Positions 1 through 11,000 of a stretch of DNA of 64,000 bases are shown here, one piece after another; the first letter of the stretch is position 1, and each line of letters begins with the position of its first letter. Made by a program: the position numbers and the translations under genes. The DNA comes from Mercenaria mercenaria. Lineage: Eukaryota; Mollusca; Bivalvia; Venerida; Veneridae. The DNA is taken from assembly GCF_021730395.1 (NCBI RefSeq), contig NC_069366.1, positions 83,617,001 through 83,681,000 of the forward strand. The letters are read 5' to 3'. The notes under the pieces are model-generated. The model ran no database searches and had not been told where the DNA came from. It worked only from the letters and a program-made list of their open reading frames with translations.

Positions 1-742
1 TCCAAGTAACTATCAAAAATCATTGGATAAGTCTTTTTCTTCTTTTGATTATCAGAGGCATCTATTGAAGTTCTATTATTCTATTTCACTTCTTTGTGGT
101 GACTGAAATCCAAATATCCGAGCTTTTACTTCCCCTAAATTCTGAATTTTTAGTACAGCTAATTTATTTGTGAATTCCATGTAAAATTTTCAATGAAAAA
201 TCCGTCATCCAGCGATAAGAACACTGTCTCGTATATAAAGCGTGCTTAGTTTATTGGTCAGCGGGCACATCGTCTGCTCGAGTTTATACTACACTAAATC
301 TCTGCATTCAATTAAAGCGCGCAGTGAAGCGTGGTGATTTAAATTGTTCTATGTGTTACCATTTGAGAACTGTTTTGTTTCGGCGGAGTGTGAAATCTAT
401 GGTGGTTGTCAAAAAATCGATTAAGCCGAAATTCGTATATGTATTATTGTGGTTCCATCGACGGAATTGTCTTCGACAATCCGTCCATAAAACCTTTCAG
501 TGTTTTACTTTTATTGGCTTTACCATTTTTTCTTTATATTTTATTCTGTGAGATATAATAGAAACGAGTCTCTCTTGTGAGTTTTAGAGCTTTGCTGATT
601 TACTTGAACGCTGTGTATTATTTTCTAATTTTTCGCGTAAGCGGGTTTTGAATTGTAGTCATGCTTTGTTATTTTATTGTATATTTCTCGATTTAAGTAA
701 AGTTACACAAAGAGAATTACATAACATTATGCCGGAAATAAC
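1..742. other. Non-coding flank, nothing recognised
   Basis: AT-rich sequence with no exon of the local gene family, no tRNA and no clear repeat ends. The ShKT exon of gene A would be expected on this side, but none of its motifs (CVDLDD, GYALAQKRC) can be read in any frame here. Confidence 0.5.
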
Positions 743-796
743 ATGGAATTTATATCCTGTGCGAGTTTGAAACGTCACATGACGTCTGATGTCGTT

Positions 797-1018
797 TTCG
801 TGTACGAGCGTTTATTTCCTTCGCTGAGATTAGACTGTCACGCGCGTTTATTTCCCTCACTGAGATTGGACGTTGTCACGCGCGTTTTATTTCCGTCACT
901 GAGATTAGACTTTGCACGCGCGTTTATTTCCACCACTGAGATTAGTCTTTGTCACGCGCGTTTATTTCCGTCACTGAGATTAGACTTTGTCACGCGCGTT
1001 TATTTCCCTCTTGTCGGA
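797..1018. repeat. Minisatellite, about 37-bp unit, six copies
   Basis: Six tandem copies of a unit built round CGCGCGTTTATTTCC followed by GTCACTGAGATTAGACT. Copies differ by a few bases and by one small length change. The unit is CpG-rich although the surroundings are AT-rich. It sits where the distal part of gene A (linker and ShKT end) would be expected by comparison with gene B. A 98-codon ORF runs through it only because the unit has few stops. Confidence 0.85.
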
Positions 1019-1349
1019 AAAATGCGTTTTTCAACGTAAGTAAGCATTTTATCTTCTTGACTATGGAATATATTTCGTCCAAAATAAAGACAATGAGCTA
1101 CATGCTCGTGAAAATATAAAATCTATTTCACTTCTCGGTGAGATATATTTCATATTCATTGACGAAAAGCAAATAGCCTGTCTAGTACTTTTTGTACAGA
1201 CAAATACGTTTATCTTATATTTACAAACACACTGCGTAGTAACTGTTCATAATCTCATATACGAAATGTCAGCATAATGTATCTTTAAAATGAATGAGTA
1301 ATATTTACTACACACATAACTATGTTTGTTACAGTAGCACCAAAATTAA

Positions 1350-2215
1350 TCAAGAGCTGTAATAGGAGACTATTTCGGTGCTGGATAGTGGACTAGGGCA
1401 CGTGATGAACTGGGGCAAACAAAGGAATATTTATTGACTCCAGTGCGTATGACTACATTTGAAAATAGATTATATCTGAATAAAATATATTTAGTAATAA
1501 CCGAGATATGGTGAATGGTGTCAAAATAATTGCTAAGTATTATAAAAGAGACAATCCATGGAATATCTCTGCAAGAGTAATGCACCATGTGTCATATTAT
1601 GTGGCGAAAAAAAGTGCATCATGGCTTTAACCTGATATTCTATGTAAAAAGATGACATAATTCATAAATTGTTTTAGCAGGAGTTATGGGATGCTCGTAT
1701 TGACGTGGGACAATCGCTTAAAGTTTGAATGAAATCCATTTACTAACAACAGAAGTATGGTGAACATGCATTTAAAAGTAAACTGATATCGTAAGTAAAA
1801 TTGGACACAATTCATAAAATATAAGTGCACTGGAATACTTTAAGTTTGAAATCATAGAAATGTAGCGAAAATGCATAAAAATATCCTAAAATACATCGTA
1901 AGAGTTATCGACATTGTGCCGTATGATGTAATTGACAGAGTAGAACAATTTTACGATTAAAAGTAGAATGTAAGTGCATTAAATTATAAACTTATATTTT
2001 GTAGTAAAAAGGATGATACTTTATGAAATAATGGAGCAAGAGTTATGACTCTGAGTCATATGATATGGCTAATAATGAGAAGCAACACTTTTTTTAATTT
2101 GAGGTAATTCCATAACGAAATATTATGGATAAAATGAAAGTGCATCAAAACTTTTAAAAACCAAGGTATGGAAGTGGAACGGACGCCGAGGCAGGGTCAA
2201 GTATATTCAAGCTTA
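1350..2215 (+). repeat. Dispersed non-autonomous repeat, copy 1
   Basis: Begins with CAAGAGCTGTAATAGGAGAC and ends near GGAACGGACGCCGAGGCAGG. A second copy at 20205-20765 shares the start (CAAGAGCTGT, TATTTCGGTGCTGGATAGTG), internal blocks (TGCACCATGTGTC, GAGTTATGA) and the GC-rich end. No coding capacity is seen. It lies on the 3' side of gene A, in the stretch corresponding to the intron before the ShKT exon in gene B. Confidence 0.6.
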
Positions 2216-3739
2216 AAATAGTACATGCACTTCCATTTAACAGCATAATTTAGCTAGATGTTTTCATTTTGACCTGAATATCAATGAAAGACATTTCAAA
2301 ACTTTGCAATATATAAACATGAACGAGGGCGCTCTGATTTCTTGCACTACCTGCATACATTAATAATGATCATGTTAAAATGTTGTTGGAGCATGAGTCA
2401 CGGGTTTCACGGGATTATGTGTTGTTGTCGGAAAGTACTGAGCTGTAAGTTGAAATCATGATGTCACTGTCAGTCTTCAAATGAATTGTGCAGTATTTAC
2501 GTAAGGTTTATGTTTCAAGCAGTCAAGCTAGCTTGTGGAAAGTCGGTAGATGTATTAAATTTCCCGCCAATGACTTGAATAATTTAGGAGTAGAAATAGG
2601 TGTACACCGCGTATACAGAGACTTGATATTGGTCTTACGCTCTTTGCGTCAAACAAAAAAAAAAAAAACAAGAACAAAAAAGAAAAAAAGTAACATTTGA
2701 ATTTGAATTTACAAAAAAACCCCTGATACTTTAGATGTTTGTTACAAAATACATATTTTCAAAAGGTTAAAGAAAATATTTTTCGTCACAAGAACTCAAG
2801 AAACAGATAACGTTGGAAAATATTAAACTAAGATGCAGTTACTTACAGCATGCATCTTGTTGGGAGCTCCAGTGATTATGACATCTTCTGCACAAAGGGC
2901 GACCCCAATGGTGGTGACTGCCATATTTCCTGTTCTCACATTCTTGTTCCGAAGACTGGAAAATATTTAATTTATATTTCCGAAAGACAGGTTATGAAGT
3001 TTCCTCATAATTAAACCTTAATCAAAAATGGTCTTTATCTTTTAGAATTTTGTACGATCATTAAAACGCATTCTGTGATAAATAGAGGATATCAAATCAG
3101 CTAGATGTATACTCAATGTATTGAATGAGTTTTAAAGAAGAGAGATTTTCTATTTCTACACACCGTTTATGTCTTGGTATTATTACTGTCACAGACGGTA
3201 ATGAGGTAGAACAGCCCCCCACCCCACCCACCCCCACCGCCCCCCACATTCGGCCATCAGCCAGCCCGATGATCATTTGGTAACTTGAAACACTTCTACA
3301 CCTTGAGGAACGTTGCAAATACCATATTGATTAGGTTCATGTAATCCAAAGTCAGCGACATTAACCACTTGGATACGGAGGCTCTGATTGATATAACAGT
3401 TGAATTTTCATTAAATCAACACTTATGAAGAGTAGTGTGACATAATTCCAGAGACCAAATGAGTATACCATCTCTAACCCTATTTAGTAGTAACACTTAG
3501 CATCCGTCAGTAGGCAGATCTATATTCAAATTCCAAAATATACTCTAATAATTGGCATGCTGTGGTTGACGTTGAATTATGACGTTGTGAATTTCAATAT
3601 GGCCGTCTCATGTATCCGTCATTTTAAAACTGGCGTAACTTTCTAAAAAATGATTGATAAAATAAAGGATCGTGAGGCGGGTTCAAGTACTTTACACCTG
3701 TTATGAACTAACTATATTTAAAAATCATTACATGACTTA

Positions 3740-3780
3740 TAAATGTGTCAGTGTGCCGTTAAACCCAACAAAAACAATGT
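3740..3780 (+). repeat. SINE 3'-end fragment
   Basis: The phrase GTGTGCCGTTAAACCC matches the end of the tRNA-headed SINE family seen at 15400-15650 and 37550-37810. Only this short end is present. Confidence 0.45.
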
Positions 3781-3848
3781 AAAATATAATCTCCTGTATT
3801 AAATGTTTAAATTGTATGCTGATTGAAAAGGTTTCTATAAGCTACAAT

Positions 3849-4300
3849 CACTCTGCCCTGGGTGGGCTTGCGGATGAGTTCCGGAGAGCACCCGCCACGC
3901 ATCCGTAGAACACTTAACTCATTCGTACGACATTCGGTGTATCCGTTCAGAAATCGGAGGCATCCGTTAGGCAAGGGTTCGACGTTTTGAACATGCTCAA
4001 AATTTTGCCACGGATAATATATCCTTGAGGAATCCGTAATAAATCCGTTACAGTTCTGAAAAGATCGTAACAGATATTAAAAGATCGTAACAGTTCGGAA
4101 GACAATCACTGTGGTGAAATAATACGAGCTATTACGGTTTTATTCCGTTTCTAATAAGATTATTTAAGGTTATGTTACGATTGATTTAGAGATGTATAAC
4201 GTAAAAAATTCGCAAAACACATTTTTTCCCTAACACATCCGGAGCGATCCGGGGATGAGAATCTAGAACTCATCCGCAAGCCTACCCGGGGCAGTGTGAT
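3849..4300. mobile_element. MITE with about 33-bp terminal inverted repeats
   Basis: The left end GGGCTTGCGGATGAGTTC is mirrored on the right as GAACTCATCCGCAAGCC, preceded outward by CACTSTGCCCYGGG on both sides. The interior carries several short ATCCGT/ACGGAT motifs and no ORF. It is a roughly 450-bp non-autonomous DNA transposon inside intron 3 of gene A, ending about 30 bp from exon 3. Superfamily not assignable by eye. Confidence 0.75.
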
Positions 4301-6178
4301 TCTAGCTATAGGTATAATTTTACTTACAAACGTACTTCCTCCACGAACGTATCTGAACCGGTTCCCACCGTTTAGATGATGCACTTCGGTTATACAAAAC
4401 TGAAATTAAATTTAATATCATTGAAAAAGGTCCACTTACCTTACGGCGAGGCTTATGTTTTGTATTCATATACATAACGGCACGGCTTATATTTTATATA
4501 ATTTAATTGCTTTCATATGCATCACGAAGAGAATTATGTTAAAATACATCAAATTAAAACGCGCTCATAGACATTACGTTTAGGCTGATGGCACGACATA
4601 GGGATAATTCGTTTCACTTTTGCGGCATGCGCCGTTTCGCCGCGTGCAATTGGCAAGTCGTTCTTTTGGTTGGCTTCCTGGCACTGCTCGGGTCCAGAAT
4701 GTTAGCACACACGATCTACATTAATGTTCAAGGGCTCTTACTAAATATCTGCTAATTTCTACGTATGCATGTATTTTATGCGATTAAACCTAAAGTTTGT
4801 AAATGACAAAATGAAAAACGTGTTTATTTTAAGGAGATGGTCATTCCTTGTCGATTTCTTTGTTTGTGGATGTTACAAATTCATTGGCCAGGGGCTGATT
4901 GTGACGATAGTCCTTACACTCGAACATCTGATTCGTTGTTTTTGATAACAATCATTAAACTTACTAATACACAAAGTCTCAAATCATAAAAGATAGCACT
5001 GTGAATCAAATAGTTATTATATCTACAATTTCTTTTTTGGTGTGAACTGTGTAAAATACGACTAACTTGTATTTCACACAATAATACATATTCACCGGAT
5101 ATGGAGAAATAACTGGTGGTTGATCGTTAACGTTCACCGTTTAAAACGAGTGTTAAGTCTTATGTTTTGGAAAGGTATGGTCCATTTCGCATAAGTCAAT
5201 AATAGCAATATTAAAGGTGCGTAATAAAGCGTCCATTTGAACTGTACACTGATCCACCAGGATGCATTCGGCTGGCGAAGAGCACCATGCGTGATCCGCT
5301 GTAGTCGAATAAAGGGAGTTTGATAATAACCATATTGTTTTAATTCATTAAGCTGTACGTGTATGTACTTTTATATGGAAAAACACCTTACTGCTTGGCA
5401 GTGATGTATCTCCGTGCATTTTGATGGGCCTTTGACGAGATGAGGGCAGTTTCGGCACAACCTAGTGTTCCCTGGTGCCGGAACCCTGGTAACCACTGCA
5501 AATTTTTTTCTATTGTGGACTGGTGCAGTATTGATAATTATTATAATTATGATTTAAATGTTTTCAGACGCCGCTTTATAAAATTAGAATGGAATTTCAA
5601 CTTGAGTTCTCGGGCCATCACATTGGCGTTTGAAACGCAAAGTTTAAACATAGCATTTTCGGGTTTGCTAATTGCCTCAATCAACAAACAAACCCAGATG
5701 CATTTTGTCCTAATATACCAATTAAGAAACTTTAAGAAAATAAAAACAACAAAAAACATCAGTTTAAGTCTAACTCCGAATATGACCTTAGTTGTCAGTA
5801 AGAGCAAACAATAAATACAATAAATCAGAAATATCACAAATCTTAAAGGTTGCTAATATCAGAAAGAACGTAAAGGTCGCCATCTGCTCTACCGAAATAT
5901 AAATGAGTCGCAAAAGTTGAAGTCTTAAGGTTAAGCCTATTTGACCTAAATTTTAAAAAATGTTATCTTTGTTCTGTGCCTATAGTGAAGAAATAAGATA
6001 CATTGACTGTCTTCATCTACGTTCTCTTTACATTTTTGACGATAAACAACGGAAGTATATTATAACTATGATTAGTTTACCTCTTTCATTTTTGTTCACG
6101 GTTGAAGGGAGATAATAATTAAGAAAATAAATGAATACTCTTATGATCAAGAACGTATTATTATTTTTTTTTTCAAAA

Positions 6179-6385
6179 TTAACCCTCATCAGTTGGACAG
6201 GATTGATTCTGCCTTTTGCGACCAGTGTTGATCTTGATCAGCCAGAAGTCCGGTTAAGATCTACACTTTTCGCCATTCAGTTATCATAACATTTTTTTTG
6301 GTAAGCATCCATTTTAACAGTTAATGGTAATGTCCAAATCAAAAAATGGACAAGTTCATTATAGAAATTAAGCAGGGTAAGGTTT
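6179..6385. mobile_element. MITE family 2, copy a
   Basis: Left block with TGCGACCAGTGTTGATC and right block ending AGCAGGGTAAGG match the copies at 35189-35415 and 48032-48217. The family ends look like TTAACCTTNANYCTGCT and its reverse complement. Diverged; non-autonomous. Confidence 0.6.
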
Positions 6386-6463
6386 AAGTAAGACAAAGAG
6401 AATATATTCTAAATACAAAAATGATATTTGTAATTTAATATAATAAATATAATCTTATACAAT

Positions 6464-6505
6464 CAATTCAATTAAAATTCCTGGAATCGCTTGACGCCGT
6501 TGTCT
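6464..6505 (-). other. Exon-like conserved block after a splice-acceptor-like site
   Basis: On the minus strand, TTTGTTTGTTTTTCAG is followed by ACAACGGCGTCAAGCG. A matching block at 41395-41436 reads CAG then ACGATGGCGCCAAGCG. Both lie between neighbouring family genes. They could be an untranslated exon, a short 3' exon or a repeat. Coding use is not established. Confidence 0.3.
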
Positions 6506-7851
6506 GAAAAACAAACAAATGAAGAAATATTACAGGCGTCTGAACAATACCAAGTGACTTAAATGCTTGTTTCTTATTTTTCTTTTCATGCGTCTCTTGT
6601 TTTTTTTCTGTTTTGTCTATCGGTTGATTTGTCTACAGACCATCTACTTCTTTTTTCCATTTATTTGACAATTCTTTAAGATGATTGCCTGTGATCAGAA
6701 GTAATTGCTACTGTTTTCTGTGAATGTGTCAAAGGTGAGTGTCAAATTTACATTGACACAGGAAGTGGTTATGGATAAAAAATGCCGTATGTAGTATACA
6801 GCTGTCAAACTTCTGAAGATGAATACCTGTAGTATAAATTTTGTGGGCCTGTAACATCAAAGCGCACAGTGACAAAGGAATTAAAATCGGCTTGGTTAGA
6901 CAAAAAGACTAGTATACTTGGTTCTAATTCCATCAAACTTGAAAGGTTGCATGCCTATTTCAGTAGATAGTCTTTCGGTGTTCAACCAAACTTACTTTAT
7001 CTTTAAATTGAAAATGTTTTTAATCAGAAACTGAGGAATGCGAATGAGAGTTTAGTCGAAAAAATCCTAAACATTCTTGCTTGTTGTCAGTAATTGATGC
7101 CTACTTATTTTAAGCGTTTATGATGGTCATTTGGTCAAAGTTCAAGGTTGTATTGTATTTTAGACTTAAAACAACATAGACAGAAATACAGTGGTGTTAT
7201 AGTGCGTTTTATTTGACCTGGATGGGCGAAGTTAACCTCTGGCTAATGCAAATAATGGAAATCTAAAAAAAAAAAACACACAAAAAAAGCAAAAAAAAAA
7301 AAAAAACAAACAGAGAAAATAGGTAAATAGGTAGAGCTACAGTGGTCAGTGAATAAAAAATCCGGTTTCCGAATATACTACATATCCAGCACAATAATGC
7401 AGTGGACCGTCGCGAAACCACGCCCCGCCAGGTCGATTTAAATGGGCTATAACTTTGAAGTATTTTTATTTTTCCGTATATACAAAATGCATATGTAACA
7501 AATAAACAAAATAAAGGCAAACGAGCAGAAGAATAAGTTTATCTAACAATTCGTTAGTGGCAGGATCCTTTCATGAATGTTTCGAAGGAAGGCAATTGTA
7601 TTTTAGTAAATTAAACCTATTTGGAACCATATTCCACTTAACATAATACAATAATTGAACAAAAACAGATTAAGCTATTCAGTATATCGGCAATAAGGTA
7701 ATAGCATAGATAGAACTTGATTTTAAACTATAAAAAACAATGAGTCCTTTGTACGGAAAATGTGCAATATTTTGGGTTTACCGATATTTTTAATTTTCTC
7801 TTAAGCTACGAGGGGCTTTTCTTTAATACGTTATTATCACTAAACTGTTTC

Positions 7852-8027
7852 CTATGGACAAAATCTGCATGTTTTCCGACATCTTTTTTGAGCGAGTGCG
7901 TAGCCAGCACCAGCGGCAGGATAACAATACCCATAATATGCCATGTCTGCGCAGGTGAATGTGACGTCATCTAGATCCACGCAAGGTTGTGACGTCGTCT
8001 TCATACTGGTGGCAGTGACCATTATAT
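7852..8027 (-). CDS. Gene B exon 7: ShKT domain and stop
   Basis: Reads MVTATSMKTTSQP, then CVDLDD, a middle part with CADMAYYGYC, then GYALAQKRCRKTCRFCP and stop. The six cysteines match the ShKT pattern. A tyrosine sits near the place of the ShK Lys-Tyr dyad but no lysine precedes it, so potassium-channel block is not indicated. Confidence 0.85.
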
Positions 8028-11000
8028 CTGCGAATGTTAAATATTTTCTTTACATTGGGAGTAAAGAAAGTAAAGTTAGATACCAAGAACGTAAAGTTAA
8101 ATATTCGCTTCATTTAAGATAATCAAAACTCAAAACTAAATTTGACTGGCCTTAGTGCCTTATCAAAATTCAGTATTTTATTAAAAATGTATCAAATATT
8201 TTCATATCGTGTCACATGTACAAATAATGATACTTAACATTTAATTTTTTCTCGTTTTGAAAATATCACTCAGTGTTCAATTAATCTCGATATATTACAG
8301 AGGTATGTCAATACATTGGCGCAGCCGCCGAGTAAACAATTACTTTGTTGAGTTGTTGCAGGAACTGTAACGTGTGTTGTCGACGTAGTTGTCGTTCTTG
8401 TTGTTGTCGGTGTTGTTGTTGTCGGTGTTGTTGTTGTTTGTGCAGAAGATGCTTTTGTTATTGCTGGAGCAGCTGAATATAGACAACATCTTCACAATAT
8501 CCTTTTTTAATCATCGAATGTATTTTACTTGCCTAAATATGTAAACAACTGTGTATATAGAGCTGCAATTACCTTTAATTGTCAATTCTAATAACAGCCA
8601 TTTTAGTTTTTAGTGGCATTACGTTTTCTGATAGTTGTATAACAGTATAGCGTTAAAATTTAACGCACGGTATTATTTATACACACAAAGTTAAAATTTC
8701 GACATAATATACCTTTAAAATGAAATGAGCAATATTTACTCAAGGTTTACTTTACCAATACACATATCTTTGTTACAGTAGCACTGGGAAAATGTAAACG
8801 CTGGTAGATTGTCAGACCATGAATTTACATATGTTACATACTATAACTAGATATTTCCATCGGTTAAGCACAGTGAAACTGACTAGTATGATAAATACAC
8901 ATTCCATTACTTTCCACCGGTGTACACATCAATGAAAGACATTTAAAACTAGATGTGTGTCACATAGGACACCACTACCCCCTACGGCACTGTACATGGT
9001 TTCATGACTCATGGTGAAATAGGTTAAGATAAATGCAAAAAAAAGATGCGTATTTTTCAGTAAGTCAAGGAGCATAACTCTGGTCATGATGAGTGAAATC
9101 ATAAACAGAACACCAAGTGCACAACTGCACATGCTATTTAACAATCCTCTAATAAGTTATTACTCTAAGTCAAACACTTTTTTAGATACATGAGACACAA
9201 ACTTTATGCCCGTACTGCATATTTTGACTAAGTAAAACCCTAACCCTAAGACTAACCCTTGTCTTTTGAGTGAAATCCACAAATTAACATGCTGACTAAT
9301 ATTCTTACATGGTTTCATGACCCTAGGTAAATATGTTTTATGTTTCGTGCGAAAAATACTTTTATGTCCTTTAATGCATTGTCAAGACCAAGTCAAGAGC
9401 CATTACTCGGGTCTGGCTGAGTGAAATGTCAAACAAAATCCAAGGTGCACAACATCATATGCTATATAACATTCCTAGAATGTTTCACAAATATTTTTGA
9501 GATACATGCTACACAAACGTTTAAGCCCTTTTATGAGTCTAAAGCCATAACTCTGGTCTGGCTTTTTTTAATCCCAATTAAAACACTAGGTGTACAACTT
9601 CATATGCTGAATGACAATCCTGTGAGGATTGATGACTTTGGGTAAAATACTTTTTGAGATATGCACGACACAAATTCGAACGGACGGACAGTCGTACGGA
9701 CACGGGCAAACCTATGTGCACCCTACTCCGGAAAAATATTACTAATTATAAACTGGAAGGAGGGAGTAGGGGCACAAATTGAACAGTATGTGCACGAAGA
9801 AACATTACATGACAGACCGACATTTTAACTTTTTGCACTACCTGTACATTGTAATAACCACTGACATTGTGACTGAACCACTGTTGTTGGAGCATGGGTC
9901 ACTGGATGTACGGGTATATGTGTCGTTGTTAAAAAGTACTGAGCTGTAAGTAGAAAAATTTTTGTTACTGTCATTATTTTTTTTAATGGAATATGCTGTA
10001 TTAAAGACAAGAGTACCTTCAGTATGAAGTATATGTCTGAGGCAGTCTAGTTGGCATGTGAAAGTCAGTGGATTTATCAACGTCCCTGCCATTTAGTAGC
10101 GTTATTATGGGAACCTGTGGTATTCCGCATCACTAAGACTTGAAATTCACATTATGGTATTTACATCAAGCATAACTATTAAAAAATTCTTGAATGTAAC
10201 ATGAAGTAATCTTATAGATGAGATTTCGTTTACAACATTTTCAAAAATTTACTTTTGAGCCGTGCCATGAGAAAACCAACATAGTGGGTGTGCGACCAGC
10301 ATGGATCCAGACCGCGCAGTCTGGTCAGGCTCCATGCTGTTCGCTTTTAAAGCCTATTGGAATTGGAGAAACTGTTAGCGAACAGCATGGATCCTGACCA
10401 GACTGCGCGGATGCGCAGGCTGGTCTGGATCCATGCTGGTCGCACACCCACTACGTTGGTTTTCCCATGGCACGGCTCTTTTTATTTCTACAAGTCTAGA
10501 AACAGGTCACTTCGGAAATATTGAATTTAAATGCAATTACTTACAGCATGAATCTTGTTGGGAGCTAAAGTGGTAATGACATTTTCTGCACACAGGGTGG
10601 GCATATCCGTGTTCATGCCCTGGTCCATGCTCGTGTCCGTGAGGGTGGTGATGATCCAATTTCTCACATTCAAGTTCAGAAGACTATGAAATGTTTAATT
10701 TATATTTCCAAGAGACCAGTGTAGTGTTTCCTCATAGTTTAAGCTTAGCTTTAAATAATCTTACACTTTATGATTATAGAATGAGGTATAATGAAACCCA
10801 GACTAAGTACCACAGCCAGTGATGTTTTACGAGTGAAGAGGTATACTTATTGTTTTGAATAAGTTAAAAAAGTGATATTTAAACGTTTATATCGTATTTA
10901 ACTAGATTATTATAGTTCGATTTATGATTTATATAGCTGTTTAAATTCAAATTAGGCTGTCATTCTAACTTTTGTGGTTGAAATAATTCCCATATGGAAT

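Larger units (their letters stand above)
2351..5883 (-). pseudogene. Gene A: LU-like secreted protein gene, probably decayed
   Basis: Minus-strand member of the local family. Recognisable exons are 1 (about 5840-5883, start MATFTFFLILA, signal peptide), 2 (5392-5495, with CRNCPHLVKGP and EIHHC), 3 (4328-4399, FCITEV), 4 (2847-2955, with LCRRC and SSQQDAC) and 5 (about 2351-2442, SAQYFPTTTH, Thr/Pro-rich). Exons 2 to 4 keep the sizes and phases of gene B (104 and 72 nt identical; exon 4 shorter in the His-rich loop). Compared with its siblings it has about four departures affecting splicing, the reading frame or the fold, and no ShKT exon is visible in the 2.3 kb that remain. It is probably a decaying copy; a shortened LU-only secreted protein is less likely. 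This is a host gene of a secreted family, and nothing shows it was ever a toxin. Confidence 0.6.

Noticed and set aside
743-1039. 98-codon repeat protein
   Set aside because: Simple translation of a minisatellite with changing unit length; no start context or signal.
5440-5837. Overlapping ORFs of 124 and 96 codons on both strands
   Set aside because: They cross exon 2 and intron 1 of gene A in the wrong strand or frame and show no domain.
9237-9262. CCCTAACCCTAA resembling telomere repeat
   Set aside because: Only two exact units inside a dispersed repeat; no interstitial telomere array.
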